IMG/VR virus record: IMGVR_UViG_3300005836_000029
Span: 1 to 64,000 of that record
DNA from: a virus
Length of the DNA stretch: 64,000 nucleotides
Direction: 5' to 3' (one strand)
A program made the translations under genes and the position numbers. The stretch's first letter is position 1. Each line of letters opens with the position of its first letter. A model generated the notes under the pieces. It had not been told where the DNA came from, searched no databases, and saw only the letters and a list, made by a program, of their open reading frames with translations. Shown here in pieces: positions 1 to 9,137 of this stretch.

Positions 1-3000
1 GGTAAGAAGGGAAAGGGGAAGGGTGGGGGTACCCTCATGGGCGGAGGGGGAGGGGGAGCGGGACCCAAAGAGTCCTTCCGTGACGTCGCCCGGGAACTCA
101 AGGATGCCCTGACGAATTCGGTCACCAGCTTCTTCGCCAAGGACGCCAAGGGCCTGGCAGAGAGTGGTTCGAAGATTATCGGGAAGACCCTCAAGCTTGG
201 GCTCAAGGGCGGGGCCACTCTCGGTGGCGGGATGAGCAAGCTTGGAGCTGGGGTCTCCAAGGCAGGAGAGGCCAGGGGCGGCATGGGCGGGGGCGCCATG
301 AAGTTCGCTGGCGCTGGGCTCAAGGCTGTTGGAGGGACCCTTGGGAAAATGGGCGGCCTTCTCCAGACATTGGGGAAGCTCGGGCCCATTTTGAGCATGG
401 TCGGTTCCGCTATCATGGCGATCGTCAAGGTCCTGATCGACGCTGAGGCTCAGGCCAAGCAGTTCCAGAAAGAGCTGCTCGCAACTGCCTCGACGACCGA
501 GTTCCTGGCAGACACAGGAGGGAATGCAGCCCTAGCCTTCGACGACCTGGAACAGACGGTCAAGGGGGTGCGAGATGCGGCCTTCAGCTTCTCCAACATC
601 AAGTGGGGCATCACGGACGAGCAGGTCAAGACAGTCGTCAGCACTCTGAATCAGGAGGGTGTCAGCCTGCGGTCCATCGGGGATGAGGCGAAGAGGTCTG
701 GACGGTCCGTGCAGGACTTCACTTCGGACCTCGTGCATTCGAGCGTGGCCTATTCCCGAGCGTTCGGAGTTCCTCTGCAAGAGATCACGCAGATGCAGTC
801 GGAGCTCTTCACGGAGATGGGGCAGAATCTACAGCAGAGCCGCCTTTCGTTCGCTCAGATGACTCGAGCTGCCGGGGAGTCTGGTATCGCCTCGAACAAG
901 TTCTTCTCGATCATCCGGGGCGTTTCAGCGGACTTGAGCCTCTACAACACCCGTCTCGAGGATGCGGTCAAGACCCTCAAGCTCCTCGGGAAGGTGATGA
1001 GCCCCCGGAACGCTCAGAAGTTCATGCAGACAGCTACCCAGGCCCTCAAGGGCATGGGTCGTCACGACCTTCTCAAGACCGCTCTGCTCGGTGGGAAGCA
1101 AGCGTCGAAGGCTCTGGAACGGGACCTCGACCGCAAAGCCAAGAACATCGGGGACACCATCGCCGAGGCCGGGGGCAAGGCGGGACTTTCTCGTGCGGAC
1201 CTCCTGTCGAAGCCCGTCGAGGAGTTGATGTCCGGCGTGGGTAAGGAGCAAGCCGGCGCCATTCGGGAGGCCATCTCCGATTTGCGCATGGACACCAAGG
1301 CGTCGAAGAAGGGAGTCTTCGGCAAAGCCATGGCCATGCGCAATGTGGGCATGGGGGCCGGTCTCGAGATCATGAAGTCGTCCCTCAACATCGGAGGAAC
1401 GGGCAAGCTCGTCGATCGAATCGGTGATATCGGCACCCAGATGATGGCCGAGAACCAGGGCATCAGCATGGAGCAGCTCGCCGGCATGGCCAAGTTCGAA
1501 ATGGCCATCGACGACGAAAAGGAGACCCTGAAGAAGGGCCTCGAGAACAACGACCCCAAGACCCTCGAAAAGCTCTCCAAGGCCGGAATCAAGGCGACCC
1601 AGGAGGGTATCGACGCGGCTGGCACCGATCAGATTTTCGACACCATGGATGCCTCCAAGCAGGAACTCATGAAGGTCGATGCTGGCGTTCAGGACATGGG
1701 CAAGGCTCAGGCGAAGCTCACGAGCAGCGTTCTCGACAAACTGGGGGCCCTGGTCGACTTCGTGATGAACCAAATCTACGACGTGATGTCCTCGATCTTG
1801 GAAGCGATCATGAGCTTCCCCTTCGTCGGGGGCAAGGAGAAGGAAAAGGTCGGAGCTCTGAAGGCTGCTCGGCAAGCGACCGCTGGTAAGGTGGAGATCA
1901 CGAAGGTCATCAATGCCGCCGACGTGAACAAGGCCATCGCCGGGACCTCGATCGTCAAGTCGATGAACAAGGTCCTCGACCAAGCGGCGTCCATGGGCAA
2001 AGGTGCCCCCGACAAGACGGCCATGGAGATCGAAGCCCTGAAGGCCAAGAAGGCTACGGGTGAATCTGCGGCGACTCCTGGAGAAGCCTGGTCCAAGGCC
2101 GATGACAAGCATCTCGCCACGCTTGAGAAGCAGGCCGCTGAGCAGAAGAAGGTCATGGAGACGGCCCAGGGTCTCGTTCGAGACATGGACCGCGTGTTCG
2201 ACGCCGACCAGTGGGCCGCCGCTATCGAGAAGGGCAGCGGCAAGGAGATGGCGGATCGATTCAAGGAGATCCAGGCCGAGAACATGAAGCAGGTCGCTCG
2301 GGTAGGGGCTCGGGAGTTGTCCCCCTCGGAGATTCTCGACAAGATGGGGGCGTCCATGGGGGACATCGGCGCTGCCATCAAGGAATTGCCCACCGGAGAT
2401 GCCACACTAGGTCGAAAGACGGCGGGGCTTTCGGCCGCCGCTAGCACCTTGAAGGAGGGCGGGTTCTACGACGATGCCAAGGTAGCGGCAGAGTCGAGCC
2501 AATCGACAGCCGAGGCCACGCAGGACCTGTCCGATCGCTCGAAGGGTAATTCCTTGGTGGTCAAGTTCGGGGACTCTTGGCTCCGAAACAAGTACCGGAA
2601 GACGATCGAGGAAGCCGTCCTGGATTCGACGCGGACTGCTCTGTTCGAGTACTACATGTACAAGGACCTCGACCAGTCCGATGTGGCAAAGTATCTCCAG
2701 CAGAACAACATGAGCCCTCAAGACTTTGCTAAGAAGGCTCTCAGCGAGGCAAAGGAGGGCAAAACCGCCAAGGACTGGATGCAGCCCAGCGGTGGAGGGG
2801 AGGCCGGTACAGCTACCGGGAACGCAGCGGGAGGTATGGTCACAGGGGTCACGGACGGTCTTGCGACAGTCCGAGCGGCAGCCGGCGAGGGATTGGCCTC
2901 GGTGGGTCCTGGAGAGCGCATCCTGCCAGCCGGAGCTGGAGGTGGGGGTCGTGGAGGTGGCGGAGGAAACTACAACATCAACGTGAACGGCGTCGGTGGC

Positions 3001-3078
3001 AACGACCTGGCCAAGATGATCCATGCGGCGGTCATCGACACGGTTGCCGAGTACAAGCGGCGTGAGCGGTACACCTGA
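1..3078 (+). CDS. Tape measure protein, C-terminal part (5' end outside window)
   Basis: The reading frame is open from base 1, so the ATG at 37 is probably internal and the gene begins upstream. Over 1000 residues are visible. The start of the visible part is Gly/Ala/Lys-rich with a hydrophobic stretch around residues 100-135, followed by long helical, charged sequence. The C-terminus is Gly-rich and then ends in an 'INVNG...DLAKMIHAAVID' helix with a basic tail, a pattern common at the ends of phage tape measure proteins. The product would fill the tail tube, set its length and be ejected with the DNA. It lies directly upstream of hub and spike genes, the usual order. The role is inferred from composition, size and position. 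Confidence 0.8.
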   Translation, partial: GKKGKGKGGGTLMGGGGGGAGPKESFRDVARELKDALTNSVTSFFAKDAKGLAESGSKIIGKTLKLGLKGGATLGGGMSKLGAGVSKAGEARGGMGGGAMKFAGAGLKAVGGTLGKMGGLLQTLGKLGPILSMVGSAIMAIVKVLIDAEAQAKQFQKELLATASTTEFLADTGGNAALAFDDLEQTVKGVRDAAFSFSNIKWGITDEQVKTVVSTLNQEGVSLRSIGDEAKRSGRSVQDFTSDLVHSSVAYSRAFGVPLQEITQMQSELFTEMGQNLQQSRLSFAQMTRAAGESGIASNKFFSIIRGVSADLSLYNTRLEDAVKTLKLLGKVMSPRNAQKFMQTATQALKGMGRHDLLKTALLGGKQASKALERDLDRKAKNIGDTIAEAGGKAGLSRADLLSKPVEELMSGVGKEQAGAIREAISDLRMDTKASKKGVFGKAMAMRNVGMGAGLEIMKSSLNIGGTGKLVDRIGDIGTQMMAENQGISMEQLAGMAKFEMAIDDEKETLKKGLENNDPKTLEKLSKAGIKATQEGIDAAGTDQIFDTMDASKQELMKVDAGVQDMGKAQAKLTSSVLDKLGALVDFVMNQIYDVMSSILEAIMSFPFVGGKEKEKVGALKAARQATAGKVEITKVINAADVNKAIAGTSIVKSMNKVLDQAASMGKGAPDKTAMEIEALKAKKATGESAATPGEAWSKADDKHLATLEKQAAEQKKVMETAQGLVRDMDRVFDADQWAAAIEKGSGKEMADRFKEIQAENMKQVARVGARELSPSEILDKMGASMGDIGAAIKELPTGDATLGRKTAGLSAAASTLKEGGFYDDAKVAAESSQSTAEATQDLSDRSKGNSLVVKFGDSWLRNKYRKTIEEAVLDSTRTALFEYYMYKDLDQSDVAKYLQQNNMSPQDFAKKALSEAKEGKTAKDWMQPSGGGEAGTATGNAAGGMVTGVTDGLATVRAAAGEGLASVGPGERILPAGAGGGGRGGGGGNYNINVNGVGGNDLAKMIHAAVIDTVAEYKRRERYT

Positions 3079-3899
3079 TGGCAAGGATCCCGTCTCCCAA
3101 CCCTGACTTCTCGCCGATCACGGTTCCAGGGAAACCGGGCTACACCCATCCTGTTGATGTTCGGTCGCAGCTCTCTCCCTCACCCGTCGTAATCACGGGA
3201 AGTGCCTCAGGAAGTGCCGTTTCGACGACAGCACCGACGAACCCGAGGCCCATTCCGATGGCCTTCCAGGTGTCGAGCCCCTTCAGTCGGTTGCGGGCGC
3301 TTCTTCCTCATGCCCTGGTTTTGCACGTCAATCCCTCGAGCATCCAGGAGAGCAACAACCAGAAGATCGAACGGATCCAGACTCGGGGAGGATTCGTCGA
3401 ACAGCACTGGGGCCACGAGCTCGTCGAGATTTCTGCCGACGCTTCGACGGGGGCGTTCATGAACATCCGGACGGGGCTCACGAGCGTCTTGAGGCAGAGG
3501 ACGATCGCCTGGGACCGCTTCCGAGACCTCCACGATCTGTTTCGCAACAACGGGGCCGTCTACGATCCCTCGGGGAACCTCGTCCTTCAGGGGAACATCA
3601 TCCTCATGTACGACCGGGGGACCTATATCGGGGGGTTCCGCAGCTTCGAATGGGAAGACACCGAGGACAGCCCCTTCGCCTTCAAGTTGAGCTGGTCCTT
3701 CAAGATCGAGCACACGATCTACAGCGTCGACAGCTCTGGATTCGGAACGGTCGTCCCTGGGGCAACGCCGTCCTTCCAGAACATCAACACGGCGACAACG
3801 GCTGGGACGACGGCCAGTGAGGCCAATACAGGTCAGCAACTGGCGAACTTCGAACCGGCTGCTGTTTTCGCGAACAATCAGAACACAAACCTGAGGTAG
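3078..3899 (+). CDS. Tail hub/baseplate protein (VNPSS-type domain)
   Basis: A 273-aa protein whose ATG overlaps the stop of the tape measure gene. After a disordered N-terminus, residues about 84-215 form a domain with the signatures 'VNPSS', 'RGGFVEQHWG', 'FRNNGAVYD' and 'YIGGFRSFEW'. The same domain recurs at the C-terminus of the next gene (about residues 383-545 there). From memory, this type of domain follows the tape measure in several large myophages and is treated as a peripheral hub or tube-initiator protein; I cannot check this here. The tail end is Thr/Ala-rich low complexity. A structural role is well supported by context; the exact position in the tail is inference. Confidence 0.65.
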   Translation: MARIPSPNPDFSPITVPGKPGYTHPVDVRSQLSPSPVVITGSASGSAVSTTAPTNPRPIPMAFQVSSPFSRLRALLPHALVLHVNPSSIQESNNQKIERIQTRGGFVEQHWGHELVEISADASTGAFMNIRTGLTSVLRQRTIAWDRFRDLHDLFRNNGAVYDPSGNLVLQGNIILMYDRGTYIGGFRSFEWEDTEDSPFAFKLSWSFKIEHTIYSVDSSGFGTVVPGATPSFQNINTATTAGTTASEANTGQQLANFEPAAVFANNQNTNLR

Positions 3900-3903
3900 A
3901 AGT

Positions 3904-5637
3904 ATGGCCGCCATTCCGACCAATCGAAGGGGTTCTCCTGGGTCCCAGGTGTACCAGTCGATCGAAGCGACGGCGGACTACTACTCGCCTTTCACGTACG
4001 CCCAGCTCCTGACGTTCTACGACAGCTTCGAGTCGAGCATCGACCCGGCCTCAGGCTCCTTCCTCGGCGTAACCACGACGGGAACGATCTGGGGGAAGCA
4101 GAGCATTCTCTTTGCTGTAGGGATCATTCCTCCTGCGGCTGCCGTCACGGGGCGACTCCTCGACCGGACTTCCAGCATCATCACGGTGGAAGGTGCCGAC
4201 GGAATCAGCGGGACGAACGGGAGTACACAGGCACTCGGAAACGACAAGCGTGAACGGATCGTGTCCCTTGCGAATAGCTACATCGGAGCCGGTAACAGCA
4301 CGGATCCGGCCAGGTTCCAGGGCCTACTCGCGTCTGCAAATGACGGGGACCTCGTTAAGAGGAACTTCTTCCAGGCTCCCAATTTGAGCACTTGCGGCTT
4401 GGCAGTCCGAGGATTTTGGCGGGCTGCCGGGGTGCAAGACTCGAGCCTGACCGACAAATACAAGATCGGGGCGGCGATCAGTGACACGATCAATATTGGT
4501 CGTAAAAATGGGGCTCTCGTCAGTCCCAAACAAATCAAGGATGGCAGCTACAGCATCCAGCCCGGAGACATGGTTCTGGTGCAAACCCCGTCCGACGACG
4601 GGATCAGCCACCAGCACGTCTACACAGTCACCAGTGTGGACGGCAACGGGCACTACACCTCCGTGGATGGGGGCCAGGTCGATTCCCACGGACAGCAGGC
4701 CATCGGCCAGTACAGCCGCACGATCAAGGAGAACGCCGACGGAACCTTGGTGGACAACAACGGCTACGGTCCCCGGAATGTCGTCGCCGTCATCGATGTG
4801 AGCAAGTTGCCCTTCGACTTCGACAACGGCGGTACCAAGGCCGTCTCGGGCGATGCCAGCAACGGCAACTGGAACATCAACGGGGCTCCCAATGCCAAGG
4901 CCGCTGCTCAGCAGCAAGCTTCGCAGGCGGGCAGCCCCCTCTTGGCCACGGCGACGGGGCAGGACCTCACGGCTGCCCAGAAGAACGCGATCCAAGCGAC
5001 CCAGTTCGCCTTGGGGCAGATGGCAAAGTGCCCGCCCTTGGCCATGATGGTCAACCCGAGCAGCTTCTCCGTGAAGGGGGAGAAGATCGTCAACGACGGC
5101 AACTGGGGCCGCAACGGTCCCATCATCGAATACTGGGGTGACCAGCAGGACAAGATCAGTGGCTCCGGAAAGCTCGCCTCCTTCATGGCCATCGACACGT
5201 CCAATGCCAACGGACCCGGGCTCACCCGTTGGGCCAGGAACTATTCAGCCTCCTGGCAGAACTTCCAGTCGCTCTACCACATCTACCGCAGCAACGGGGC
5301 GGTGTTCCTGCCGGATGACACGACTCGCCGCGAGTACCAGAACCTGTCTCTGGTCGGGTCCATCTACATCTACTACGACAACGTGATCTACATCGGAAGC
5401 TTCGACAGCTTCAACCTCACCGAGAACGACACAGCCCCCTTCTCGGCGGAGTACAGCTTCGAATTCACGGTCCGAGCATCGTTCCTCCTCGATCGCACGG
5501 ACGATGCCTTCGACTACGGCGTCCCCCAGATCACGCAAGGGGCAAGCATCCCGTTCCAGACGCCTCCTCCAGAATCCAGGGTCATCACAACGCAGCCGGT
5601 GGCACAACCCCAGGGTGTCCTCCAGGGAGTCTTCTAG
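3904..5637 (+). CDS. Tail protein with NlpC/P60- or CHAP-like cysteine peptidase domain
   Basis: A 577-aa protein with at least two parts. Residues about 118-300 look like an NlpC/P60 or CHAP amidase/peptidase: a candidate nucleophile Cys164 in 'LSTCGLAVRGFWRAAG', then 'IQPGDMVLV' and a candidate His236 or His238 in 'ISHQHVYTV'. Residues about 383-545 match the domain of the preceding gene ('VNPSSF', 'IYRSNGAVF', 'YIGSFDSFNL'), so the pair arose by duplication. The two parts are joined by an Ala/Gln-rich linker. The likely role is a tail-tip protein that cuts cell-wall peptides during infection. The catalytic assignment rests on motif spacing alone, and the third residue was not identified. 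Confidence 0.7.
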   Translation: MAAIPTNRRGSPGSQVYQSIEATADYYSPFTYAQLLTFYDSFESSIDPASGSFLGVTTTGTIWGKQSILFAVGIIPPAAAVTGRLLDRTSSIITVEGADGISGTNGSTQALGNDKRERIVSLANSYIGAGNSTDPARFQGLLASANDGDLVKRNFFQAPNLSTCGLAVRGFWRAAGVQDSSLTDKYKIGAAISDTINIGRKNGALVSPKQIKDGSYSIQPGDMVLVQTPSDDGISHQHVYTVTSVDGNGHYTSVDGGQVDSHGQQAIGQYSRTIKENADGTLVDNNGYGPRNVVAVIDVSKLPFDFDNGGTKAVSGDASNGNWNINGAPNAKAAAQQQASQAGSPLLATATGQDLTAAQKNAIQATQFALGQMAKCPPLAMMVNPSSFSVKGEKIVNDGNWGRNGPIIEYWGDQQDKISGSGKLASFMAIDTSNANGPGLTRWARNYSASWQNFQSLYHIYRSNGAVFLPDDTTRREYQNLSLVGSIYIYYDNVIYIGSFDSFNLTENDTAPFSAEYSFEFTVRASFLLDRTDDAFDYGVPQITQGASIPFQTPPPESRVITTQPVAQPQGVLQGVF

Positions 5638-5639
5638 TC

Positions 5640-8600
5640 ATGCGAGGACCGTTCGAAGGTACGTGGCAGCAAGGTATCCGACCGACCGTCGTTACGGCTC
5701 CGGACGCCCTCGTGTACATCAACGGCGACACGGAACTGGTCGGATGCGCCTCGTGTCACCGGCGTTTCGACATCAACAAGTACATCACTTCGGTCCAAGT
5801 CGACCTCCACGTGGATAGCGTTCCGGGGTCCGCTTCGATCAACATGTCGATCCCCCGGCACTCGGTCGACGAGTTCTACTTCGACGGGAACCCTCTGATC
5901 ACCCCCATGATGGAGGTCGAGATTTTCGCCAAGGGGTACTTCCTCGTCGAGGGTCTGCCCCAGTACTACCCCATTTTTTGGGGTCTTGTGACGGAAGTCA
6001 GCGACAGCTACTCGGGGGGCGAGCACAGCTTCAGCATCAACTGTGCCGACATCCTCAAGTGGTGGGAGCTCTGCAAGATCAACACGACGCCTGCTTTCAC
6101 CCAAGGAGCCGGGCAGCTTGGGCGGAGCATTTTTGGCAACGTGCTCTTCGGATCGAACCCCTACGACATGATCTGGACGCTGGCTCAGCAATCCTTCGGA
6201 GATGTCGTCGTCGGTTCGGGGTCCCTCATCAGTCTCACCAAGGAATCCACCCAGAGGCAGACCTTCAACGTCGCCCTCGGGGACATCATGCTGTACTGGC
6301 AGCAGAGGTTCACACGCATCCGATCGAACCTCATGCTGTACGGTACGGCAGGGAATGCCGTTCGTGGGGATATCCTCTACCAGACCTACCAGAAGAACGG
6401 AGGTGATCGGCGATACAAGGACAGCAAGTCGGTTCCTTTCGCCTCGCAGGCCGTGCGTCAGGCAAATGGCGGCACGGAGGGGTCACAGATGGTCTTCGAC
6501 CCGACTGACCCGGCAGTGACAGCCTTCCGGACCCAGTTCAGCCAAGCCGGGCAAGTGAACTTCTGGTCGTCCGAGTTCCAGACGAAGCTCGAGATCGCCA
6601 ACGCCTGCAAGGACGCCATCGGCTTCGAGTTCTTCATGGATGTGACCGGCGACATCGTATTCAAGCCGCCCTTCTACAACCTCGACGTTCTCTCCAACAA
6701 GCCCATCTCTTGGATCCAAGACATCGACATCATCGATTGGGACTTCTCCGAGTCCGAGGCCGAGGTCGTCACCCAGCTCCAGCTCTCCGGATCCTTCGGC
6801 GGAAACATCGACTACGGCATGCCCGAGGAGTGCACGCCTACAACTTCCGTCACGGACTACCACCTCCTTCGCAAGTACGGCTGGAGGACGCAGACTTTCA
6901 ACTCGGAGTTCTCGTCGAGCCCCGTGCAGATGTTCAACATCGGGCTCGACATGCTCGACCGCCTCAATTCAAGGCGTTTCCGGGGGTCCGTCAACATCCC
7001 CCTGCGGCCCGAGCTGAGGCTAGGATTCCCGGTCTACATCGCGCCCAAGGATCAAGTTTGGTACGTCTCTGGCATCAGCCACAACATCCAGTTTGGTGGC
7101 AGGGCCCAGACGACCCTGACCTTGACCGCCAAGCGGAGCAAGTTCGTGGCACCGACGGGCATTGGCTCCCTCAAGGTGTCCTACAGCGGTGGAGGTGGGA
7201 AGAATCCATCGGGTCCGTTGTCGACGACCTATTCGGCCAAGCAGCTTGCGGCTGGGGGCCAGTTCCAAATCAAAGTGGGGGATGCTGCTCAGCTTCCCCC
7301 CACGAATCAACAGCTCGAGTCAGCAGCCTCTGGGAACAACCCCTACGAGCCTCTGGTCCTCCGCCACCCGAAGACCGGTCGGCTCCTCGGCTATCCCAAC
7401 GTGGTACTGGCCTACACCCGGCCGTTCGTCGACCCTGGGGCTACCAAGGCCGCCTCGGTACAGGGGCGGAAGGATCCGAATGCCGCACGTGTCGTAGCTC
7501 AACAACGCAAGAACGTCCAAAATCAAGGGACGGGGGTCATCAATGCCCAATATTCGACGGAAGCTCACACAGTCCAGAACGAGGACATCCTCCGTCAGAA
7601 GTACCTGAACAATCGGCACAGCTACGGCCTGAACTCGGCGGGGGTGTATGCGTACCTCTTCGAGCAAACGGCCTATATCAAGGAGATGGTCCTCGTACCG
7701 ACGAAGAACATCAAGATCGACTCGAATGCCACGACCCTTACGAAGAGCAATATCAAGTCCGCCACTGGAAGCACGGGGAACTTCCAGCTCGAGGGGGCCA
7801 CGGCGATGATTCGCCCCGTGAGCGATGAACGAGGGTTCGAGGTCATCGGCCACTTCCGGTACGGACGAGGGGTTTCCCTGACCGACGGTTCGCTCATTCT
7901 CAACAGTTCATCCTCGGACCCGGGAGCCCTGAACAGCAAAGCCAACGTCAGCTTTCAACTGGCGATGACAGGGGAGCTCACGGGCACCCTTCAGGCGCAG
8001 TCCTCTGGGCTGACGACAGCGAGCGGGCAATCGACCAACCCTGCCAAGACCATCGCCTCCCTTCAGCCGGAGGACCTCCAGACGGGTGCGTCGATCAATC
8101 CCGACACCAAGATTCCGGAGTTCAGTACCCCCGACCAGAACTTCGTGGATGCGGCTCCTTTGGGGTCTCCCAAGCAGTCGGGGGCGACGAACACAGGGTC
8201 CACGGCGGCCGTTGAAGCAGCCCAACTCTCGCATGCCCTGACCCTTGCGGAAATGGCCGTGAGGGAAGCCGTTCCCACGCAGGAGGAGTGCGACTGCCTC
8301 TTGGGTCGAGCCGACCTTGGTTTCATCAACGTGGGGTACCAAATCAGTGTCGTTGGGGTTTCGGGCCCCGTGTCAAGTGCATCGAGCCAGGCTGACTTGG
8401 CCTCTGCTCAGAAGTCCTTGGCCAACCTGTCGAGCCTTCAGGATGCCGCCGTTGCATCCGCTACAGCGGGAGCACCTCCCGACAAAGTATCTCTTCTCAC
8501 CGTCGAGGCCATCACGGCTTTCCAACAGCAGCATCAAGCAGAGATCGATGAGGCCGTGGCCATCACGGGGAATGCCCCAACGTCGACGACTACGAGCGGC

Positions 8601-9134
8601 CCCGTCCAGGATACGGTCCTCAACATGTCCGTGACCCTTGGAAGGGTCGAGGGATACCTGACGAACCTCTACCAGGCTCTGGATGTGTCCCATCAGCAGT
8701 ATGAGGCCGGACTCCGTGGGGATGCGTTGAACTTGCCTCAGAACAACCCCCAGGACATCCGTTTCGCAACGCCGGACGAATTGTCAGACGTCAGCCCGCC
8801 CTTCGGTGGGACAGGGAGGTCCCTGGGTGATCCGATCGCAGCCGCTCAGACGGCCGTCAACGACTTCAACAACGGCGTCGACAACATGGACAAGCTCGGG
8901 AAGTCTCTCCAGGCGCCCCAGAAGCGTGCCCAGTTGCAGCAAGAGATCGCAGACCTTCAGGGTCAAGTCGCGGATCTCACCAGCCAGCTCCAGGCGGCCC
9001 AGAGCAGCGTACCTCCGGCAAGCCCGAAGGAGATCAACCAGCTCAGCAAGCAGCTCGACCAAGTTGCTCAGAGGCTTGCCAAGAAGCAGCAGGACCTCAA
9101 CGTACTCAACGCCGAATACCCGCCCACGGGATGA
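5640..9134 (+). CDS. Baseplate hub-like protein (large)
   Basis: A 1164-aa protein. The N-terminal half (to about residue 510) is beta-rich with 'VDLHVDSVPGSASINMSIPR' and 'IFWGLVTEVSDSYSGGEHSF', resembling hub proteins of the gp27/gpD kind, which form the ring on which the spike sits. A 'CASCHRRFD' motif (Cys36, Cys39) may bind a metal. The C-terminal half is Gln/Ala/Ser-rich and ends in a predicted coiled coil (about residues 1085-1160, heptad-like 'LQQEIADLQGQVADLTSQL'). It lies between the peptidase-bearing tail protein and the spike, the expected place for a hub. Much longer than classical hubs; the C-terminal extension has no recognised function. Confidence 0.65.
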   Translation: MRGPFEGTWQQGIRPTVVTAPDALVYINGDTELVGCASCHRRFDINKYITSVQVDLHVDSVPGSASINMSIPRHSVDEFYFDGNPLITPMMEVEIFAKGYFLVEGLPQYYPIFWGLVTEVSDSYSGGEHSFSINCADILKWWELCKINTTPAFTQGAGQLGRSIFGNVLFGSNPYDMIWTLAQQSFGDVVVGSGSLISLTKESTQRQTFNVALGDIMLYWQQRFTRIRSNLMLYGTAGNAVRGDILYQTYQKNGGDRRYKDSKSVPFASQAVRQANGGTEGSQMVFDPTDPAVTAFRTQFSQAGQVNFWSSEFQTKLEIANACKDAIGFEFFMDVTGDIVFKPPFYNLDVLSNKPISWIQDIDIIDWDFSESEAEVVTQLQLSGSFGGNIDYGMPEECTPTTSVTDYHLLRKYGWRTQTFNSEFSSSPVQMFNIGLDMLDRLNSRRFRGSVNIPLRPELRLGFPVYIAPKDQVWYVSGISHNIQFGGRAQTTLTLTAKRSKFVAPTGIGSLKVSYSGGGGKNPSGPLSTTYSAKQLAAGGQFQIKVGDAAQLPPTNQQLESAASGNNPYEPLVLRHPKTGRLLGYPNVVLAYTRPFVDPGATKAASVQGRKDPNAARVVAQQRKNVQNQGTGVINAQYSTEAHTVQNEDILRQKYLNNRHSYGLNSAGVYAYLFEQTAYIKEMVLVPTKNIKIDSNATTLTKSNIKSATGSTGNFQLEGATAMIRPVSDERGFEVIGHFRYGRGVSLTDGSLILNSSSSDPGALNSKANVSFQLAMTGELTGTLQAQSSGLTTASGQSTNPAKTIASLQPEDLQTGASINPDTKIPEFSTPDQNFVDAAPLGSPKQSGATNTGSTAAVEAAQLSHALTLAEMAVREAVPTQEECDCLLGRADLGFINVGYQISVVGVSGPVSSASSQADLASAQKSLANLSSLQDAAVASATAGAPPDKVSLLTVEAITAFQQQHQAEIDEAVAITGNAPTSTTTSGPVQDTVLNMSVTLGRVEGYLTNLYQALDVSHQQYEAGLRGDALNLPQNNPQDIRFATPDELSDVSPPFGGTGRSLGDPIAAAQTAVNDFNNGVDNMDKLGKSLQAPQKRAQLQQEIADLQGQVADLTSQLQAAQSSVPPASPKEINQLSKQLDQVAQRLAKKQQDLNVLNAEYPPTG

Positions 9135-9137
9135 CCT

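Noticed and set aside
925-2112. Minus-strand frame (395 codons) in the tape measure gene
   Set aside because: Composition is Leu/Gly/His/Asp-skewed, as expected from antisense reading, with no start signal.
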